From Bacteroidales bacterium (GTDB lineage: Bacteria; Bacteroidota; Bacteroidia; Bacteroidales; SM23-62), in contig JADHVS010000071.1 in the NCBI GenBank assembly GCA_016783865.1, positions 1-19,094 on the forward strand: a stretch of DNA of 19,094 bases, written 5' to 3'. Within the stretch, counting starts at the first letter, position 1. The number at the start of each line of letters is the position of its first letter. The notes under the pieces were generated by a model, which was not told the origin of the DNA, searched no databases, and saw only the letters and a program-made list of their open reading frames with translations. The position numbers and the translations under genes are program-made. Of the stretch, positions 15,506 through 19,094 are shown in pieces.

Positions 15506-16093
15506 CTAAAAACTTAGGCAACACCTGAGCCCAAATGATTGGATACCGGCCGGTGATTGCAGGAAGGCCGGATCGACAGTAAAAGTAAGATCATTGGTCA
15601 CATCGTAGTCGATAAGGTGGGCATCGACGATGGCATCAACGATCTGCAAACCATAGAATCCGGCGGATACGATAATAAACAGATCGCGGTATCTTTTATG
15701 GAAATCTTTGTACACTTCAGCCTGTTTGATGGTAACCCCTTCCCATTGACTCAACTGGTTATCCCTCATATATTTATACAGATCCCTGTTTATACGATAG
15801 TTATCCCCATTATAGATGATCCCATAGACTAATCCACCAAAACCGGCGTACACAATGGGCACCTTCCAGTATTTCCTGTTATAGATCTGCCCCAGCCCGG
15901 GAAATACTGCAGAATACATTCCTGCTTTACCTGGTGAGTGGGAAAGAAGAAATAAACTGTCGACCTCATCAATGTCGCCTGTGACAATAACAGTGTCGCG
16001 ATAAGTATTTAAAGAATCTGACTCCTGGCTTTGAAGGGGCAGGCAAATCAATATAAGAAAGCAGGTATGAATGAAGGTTCGGATCCTGATCAA
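15506..16093 (-). CDS. DUF5683-family membrane protein
   Basis: A 195-residue protein of unknown function. A signal-like hydrophobic stretch occupies residues 6-20, followed by an acidic segment (SQESDS, DIDEVDSLFLL). The family signature is HSPGKAGMYSAVFPGLGQIYNRKYWKVPIVYAGFG, a glycine-rich membrane hairpin around residues 52-92. Another hydrophobic stretch lies near residue 140 (LFIIVSAGFYGLQIVDAIVDAHL), followed by a short C-terminal beta segment. The only sensible start is TTG at 16093-16091; there is no in-frame ATG before the hydrophobic stretch and none between it and the parB stop. It lies 24 bases after parB and 32 bases before the transglycosylase gene, so it is probably co-transcribed. 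The constant neighbourhood suggests an envelope role linked to division or chromosome segregation, but its function is not known. Confidence 0.83.
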   Translation of the reverse strand: MIRIRTFIHTCFLILICLPLQSQESDSLNTYRDTVIVTGDIDEVDSLFLLSHSPGKAGMYSAVFPGLGQIYNRKYWKVPIVYAGFGGLVYGIIYNGDNYRINRDLYKYMRDNQLSQWEGVTIKQAEVYKDFHKRYRDLFIIVSAGFYGLQIVDAIVDAHLIDYDVTNDLTFTVDPAFLQSPAGIQSFGLRCCLSF

Positions 16094-16117
16094 TTCGTTA
16101 TAATTTCTAATAACGGT

Positions 16118-16990
16118 TCAGACCTTTAATTTATCAAGAATTGCAATTATTCTTTCAAGGTCGGCATCGGTTTTAAATGGTATAACGATCTTCCCAATCC
16201 CCTTATTGTTGCGTTTAAATTCCACATCCGCTTTGAAAACGCCGGAAAGCTGGTTCCGGAGGGCATCATAGGGCATATCTCCCGGCTTTACTTTTGCAGT
16301 TTTATCAGTTTTCGCACCGGCTCTGCCCAATTTCCTGACCAGGTCTTCCACTTTCCTCACAGAAAGATCTTCTTTAATGATATTTTCATATACTTCGAGC
16401 TGCAGATTGGGATCGGGAATATTGACGATGGTACGGGCATGACCCATAGAGATCAGCCGGTCGCGGATACCCAGCTGGATTTCTGCCGGAAGTTTTAATA
16501 GGCGCAGGTAGTTGGCTATTGTTGATCTTTTTTTTCCCACCCGGTCACTCAGGTTTTCCTGGGTAAGATTACACTCTTCGATCAATCGCTGATAACTGAT
16601 AGCTACTTCGATGGAATCCAGGTCCTCCCTCTGGATGTTCTCCACCAGGGACATCTCCAGCATGTTCTGGTCGTTAGCCTGGCGGATATAGGCCGGGATC
16701 CTGTCCAATCCGGCCTGCACGGCGGCCTTGAACCTCCGCTCTCCTGTGATCAGCTGGTATCGGTCGCCATTGATCAGCCTTACCGTTATGGGTTGAATAA
16801 TCCCTATCTCCTTGATGGAAGCAGTGAGTTCAAGCAGTGTCTCCTCATCAAAATTTTTCCTGGGTTGAAAGGGATTGACCTCAATTTTGTCAATATCTAT
16901 CTCATTTATGGAGGCTCCATGACGTCTGTCATCATTGGCGCCTTCAATCAACGCACCCAATCCTTTTCCCAAAGCATCTTTTTTAGCCAT
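16118..16990 (-). CDS. parB: chromosome-partitioning protein ParB
   Basis: A 290-residue ParB/Spo0J that binds parS sites, loads as a CTP-dependent clamp and spreads along DNA. The N-terminus has the short KGLGALI motif that contacts ParA. The CTP-binding core includes NPFQPRKNF, IIQPITV and GERRFKAA (83-90). A helix-turn-helix (about 137-165) with LTQENLSDRVGKKRSTIANYLRLL gives parS specificity. The C-terminal dimerisation domain is intact. It starts 11 bases after the parA stop, in the usual parAB operon. I could find no parS-like 16-base palindrome (TGTTnCACGTGnAACA type) anywhere in the window, so the site must lie elsewhere or be too diverged to recognise. Confidence 0.96.
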   Translation of the reverse strand: MAKKDALGKGLGALIEGANDDRRHGASINEIDIDKIEVNPFQPRKNFDEETLLELTASIKEIGIIQPITVRLINGDRYQLITGERRFKAAVQAGLDRIPAYIRQANDQNMLEMSLVENIQREDLDSIEVAISYQRLIEECNLTQENLSDRVGKKRSTIANYLRLLKLPAEIQLGIRDRLISMGHARTIVNIPDPNLQLEVYENIIKEDLSVRKVEDLVRKLGRAGAKTDKTAKVKPGDMPYDALRNQLSGVFKADVEFKRNNKGIGKIVIPFKTDADLERIIAILDKLKV

Positions 16991-17001
16991 TTGATAGTGT
17001 T

Positions 17002-17802
17002 TTATTCCAGTATCTTCTCAACATTCTTAATTTTCGTCTTATCATTCTTTTGCAGCAGCTCCCGGGCCAGGTTGAGATAATTGATTGCTCCTTTGCTGTC
17101 GGCATCATACAGGATGGCAGGTTTACCATAGCTGGGTGCTTCTCCAAGCTTAATATTCCGTTGGATAATGGTATCAAAAACAATTTGCTGGAAGTGTTTT
17201 CTGACCTCATCAACCACCTGGTTCGATAACCTCAATCTCGCATCATACATGGTTAAAAGAAATCCTTCAATCACCAGTTTTGTGTTTAACCTGGTTTGTA
17301 TGATACGTATGGTATTCAGCAACTTGCCCAATCCTTCGAGTGCAAAATATTCACATTGTACGGGGATTATTACAGAGTCGGCAGCGGACAGGGCATTTAC
17401 AGTGATCAATCCCAGTGACGGGGAACAGTCGATAAGTAAAAAATCGTAATTATCACGGACCTGTTCCACCACTTTTTTCAGCATTTTCTCACGGTTGGGC
17501 AGGTTGATTATTTCAATTTCTGCCCCAACCAGGTCAATGCTGGATGGTAAAAGGTCGAGTCTTTCAATCTCAGAGTTAAGTATGATCTTATTAGGATCGG
17601 CATCATCGATCATGCAATCATAAATGGTGGTTTTTATGTTTTTCGTATCAAAACCAATCCCTGAAGTAGCATTGGCCTGGGGATCTGCATCAACAATTAA
17701 GATATTCTTCTCCAGCACAGCCAGACTGGCAGCTAAATTGATAGCTGTCGTTGTTTTTCCTACCCCTCCCTTTTGGTTTGCAATAGCAATAACTTTCCCC
17801 AT
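17002..17802 (-). CDS. parA: chromosome-partitioning ATPase ParA (Soj)
   Basis: A 266-residue cytoplasmic ATPase of the deviant Walker A class. Residues 11-18 are KGGVGKTT with the extra signature Lys11. Walker A' has Asp38 and Asp40 in [14 protein letters not shown]. Walker B is [10 protein letters not shown] near residue 122. The length and absence of an N-terminal DNA-binding domain mark it as the chromosomal Soj/ParA type rather than a plasmid type Ia ParA. It works with ParB to segregate origins, and in some bacteria also affects replication initiation. It is the first gene of a minus-strand run with parB, the DUF5683 gene and mltD, and is divergent from the lipid kinase gene. Confidence 0.96.
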   Translation of the reverse strand: MGKVIAIANQKGGVGKTTTAINLAASLAVLEKNILIVDADPQANATSGIGFDTKNIKTTIYDCMIDDADPNKIILNSEIERLDLLPSSIDLVGAEIEIINLPNREKMLKKVVEQVRDNYDFLLIDCSPSLGLITVNALSAADSVIIPVQCEYFALEGLGKLLNTIRIIQTRLNTKLVIEGFLLTMYDARLRLSNQVVDEVRKHFQQIVFDTIIQRNIKLGEAPSYGKPAILYDADSKGAINYLNLARELLQKNDKTKIKNVEKILE

Positions 17803-17837
17803 TTGATAAGTATTTTCGGAATGTTTAATTTGGGCTT

Positions 17838-17845
17838 CAAATTTA
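17838..17845 (-). promoter_or_regulatory. -7 box TAAATTTG, likely parA promoter
   Basis: The minus strand reads TAAATTTG, a perfect TAnnTTTG match that would give a leader of about 28 bases before the parA ATG. A second perfect match, TAATTTTG, lies at 17883-17876. Neither has a TTTG at the ideal -33 distance, so which one is used is uncertain. Confidence 0.4.
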
Positions 17846-17907
17846 CAAACTATTGATCCAATCTATTTTTGATACCAAAATTATATTGTAAACATTTAAC
17901 TCGCTTT

Positions 17908-17939
17908 TTTGAACACCTTATTAACAATCCCTATATTTG
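17908..17939 (+). promoter_or_regulatory. complete Bacteroidota promoter for the lipid kinase gene
   Basis: TTTG at 17908-17911, 20 bases, then TATATTTG at 17932-17939: both boxes and the spacing match the Bacteroidota consensus. Transcription would start near 17946. This also decides the start codon: the TTG at 17937 lies inside the -7 box and cannot be transcribed, so the ATG at 17955 is the start. Confidence 0.65.
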
Positions 17940-17954
17940 TTCATTTATGGGATC

Positions 17955-18908
17955 ATGAAAAAGATAAATGGATTTGACTGGCTGGTGATTGTTAATCCCA
18001 ATGCCGGAAGAAAAAAAGGATTTAAGGATTGGCCTGAGATACAGTCCCTTCTTACTAAAAATAGTTTTAATTTTTTTGAAATCTTCACAGAACGACCCGG
18101 CCATGCCATTGAAATCGCCAGGGATTATATCGAACAGGGTATTAAGAAGATCATAGTTATTGGTGGTGACGGCACCATGAACGAGGTGATCAATGGCCTG
18201 TTTTTACAGTCGAAATATCCTACTACATCTATTATGTTTGGAATGATTACGGTAGGCACCGGGAATGATTGGGGCAGGATGCTTAACATCCCAATCGGCT
18301 ATGAGGCGGCGATAGAGACCATCATGAATTGCAACACTTTCATTCAGGATGCCGGTATTGTCTCTTACAGGAATGGGAATGGAAAGGCGAAAGAGGACCG
18401 CTATTTTGTAAATATTGCCGGATTGGGATTCGATGCACTGGTAACCAGGAAAACCAACCGGATGAAAGAAAAAGGCAGGGGAGGCACTTTTCTCTACTTC
18501 CTTAATATTTTTTCATGCCTGTTGAATTACCGTTTTGTAAATGCCATTATCAATATTGACGGGAAGGATTTCCGGAACGAGATATTCAGCATGAATATTG
18601 GCATTGGTAAATATAGCGGGGGCGGGATGATGCAGGTCCCTACCGCCATTGCTGATGATGGCCTCTTTGATCTGACCGTGATAAAAAAGCTTAGCAAATC
18701 CAATGTGATTTTGAGCCTCCGGCGTTTATACAATGGCACCATTCACCATCATCCGAAAGTGGAAACCTATTCCGGAAAATCGATCACGATCGATTCCGAT
18801 ACTGTCATTCACCTGGAAACGGATGGCGAAACTCTGGGACATACTCCGCTGGAGTTCAATATCATTCCACTGAGTATAAAGGTGATTTCTGGTTTGAAGG
18901 TGAGTTAA
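17955..18908 (+). CDS. diacylglycerol/lipid kinase family protein (DagK/YegS/LCB5 type)
   Basis: A 317-residue cytoplasmic or membrane-associated lipid kinase that would phosphorylate diacylglycerol or a sphingoid/ceramide-like lipid with ATP. The nucleotide-binding N-terminal domain has NPNAGRKKG (14-22), the hallmark GGDGTMNEVINGL (70-82) and GTGNDWGR (101-108). The C-terminal beta domain contains FVNIAGLGFDALV and the IADDGLFDLTVI segment. Many Bacteroidota make sphingolipids, so a sphingosine-kinase-like substrate is possible, but the sequence does not decide. It is a single gene divergent from parA and followed by a large inverted repeat. The ATG start is fixed by the promoter at 17908-17939. 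Confidence 0.9.
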   Translation: MKKINGFDWLVIVNPNAGRKKGFKDWPEIQSLLTKNSFNFFEIFTERPGHAIEIARDYIEQGIKKIIVIGGDGTMNEVINGLFLQSKYPTTSIMFGMITVGTGNDWGRMLNIPIGYEAAIETIMNCNTFIQDAGIVSYRNGNGKAKEDRYFVNIAGLGFDALVTRKTNRMKEKGRGGTFLYFLNIFSCLLNYRFVNAIINIDGKDFRNEIFSMNIGIGKYSGGGMMQVPTAIADDGLFDLTVIKKLSKSNVILSLRRLYNGTIHHHPKVETYSGKSITIDSDTVIHLETDGETLGHTPLEFNIIPLSIKVISGLKVS

Positions 18909-18913
18909 TTTTC

Positions 18914-19048
18914 GTCATGCCGGACTTGCCTGCCCTGATGCATATCTGGGTTTCAGCATCTTATGAACCAGATCCCGAACCAGGTCCGGGATGGCCTGGT
19001 GGACATTCCTGAAATGCCTGACCGGCAGGCAGACAAGTTCAGGATGAT
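18914..19048. repeat. long compound inverted repeat after the lipid kinase gene
   Basis: The outer arms are GTCATGCCGGACTTG-CCTGCC (18914-18934) and its imperfect complement at 19024-19048 (GGCAGGCAGACAAGTTCAGG then ATGAT). Inside are GATGC (18937-18941) with GCATC (18956-18960), and ATCCCGAAC (18972-18980) with GTCCGGGAT (18984-18992), which has one mismatch. The inner hairpin and GTCAT arm match the element at 7529-7583, so the two are a dispersed family. After it, 19049-19094 holds no recognisable feature. Confidence 0.7.
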
Positions 19049-19094
19049 CCATCTCCTAGAATTCCGATAAGATTTTTACCTCGAACAGTTTTGG

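Noticed and set aside
17937..17954. TTG start giving a six-residue longer lipid kinase
   Set aside because: This codon overlaps the predicted -7 box, so it would lie upstream of the transcript.
17803..17954. parS site near parAB
   Set aside because: No 16-base palindrome of the TGTTnCACGTGnAACA type could be found here or elsewhere in the window.
1..19094. rRNA, tRNA, or insertion-sequence genes
   Set aside because: No rRNA-like or tRNA cloverleaf sequence and no transposase reading frame was recognised; the spacers are short and filled with the repeats listed.

Overview
The window looks like a chromosomal segment from a member of the Bacteroidota, probably a Bacteroidales-like environmental lineage. 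Three things point there: the gene contents and order (grpE-dnaJ followed by an ABC pair and a sigma-54 response regulator; parA-parB-DUF5683-MltD), a short 'amn' AMP nucleosidase, and promoters that fit the Bacteroidota -33 TTTG / -7 TAnnTTTG pattern rather than the sigma-70 consensus. The taxon is inferred from recalled family resemblance, not from a search.

Left part (1-8365, all + strand): the 3' part of murA (cell-wall precursor synthesis), a TlpA/ResA-type thioredoxin, the chaperone pair grpE-dnaJ, a two-gene ABC exporter (ATPase plus ABC-2 permease), an NtrC-type response regulator that lacks a DNA-binding domain, and AMP nucleosidase. MurA has Asp where most bacteria have the fosfomycin-reactive Cys.

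Middle part (8366-9401): a small accessory patch of palindromic and direct repeats, then a minus-strand PIN-domain toxin whose 3' end overlaps a small 56-residue ORF, probably its antitoxin.

Right part (9402-17802, minus strand): read in transcription order this is parA, parB, a DUF5683 membrane protein, a LysM lytic transglycosylase (MltD type), two SGNH-family envelope proteins with overlapping stop and start, and an MBOAT O-acyltransferase. The last three look like a surface-glycan or peptidoglycan O-acylation module. It sits directly downstream of a lytic transglycosylase, an enzyme class whose activity is blocked by peptidoglycan O-acetylation. Divergent from parA, across an AT-rich promoter region, is a diacylglycerol/lipid kinase gene (+), followed by a complex inverted repeat.

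The least explained structure is a recurring non-coding module. In four spacers between co-directional genes there is a 7-bp-periodic array (units like GTGAATC, GTGAACC, GTGAGCA, GTAGACA). It always has the same orientation relative to the upstream gene, and in three of the four cases it is followed by a run of G-tracts able to form, or nearly form, a quadruplex on the mRNA strand. In three of four cases the array itself supplies the stop codon of the upstream gene. Because 7 is not a multiple of 3, such an array puts stops in all three frames.
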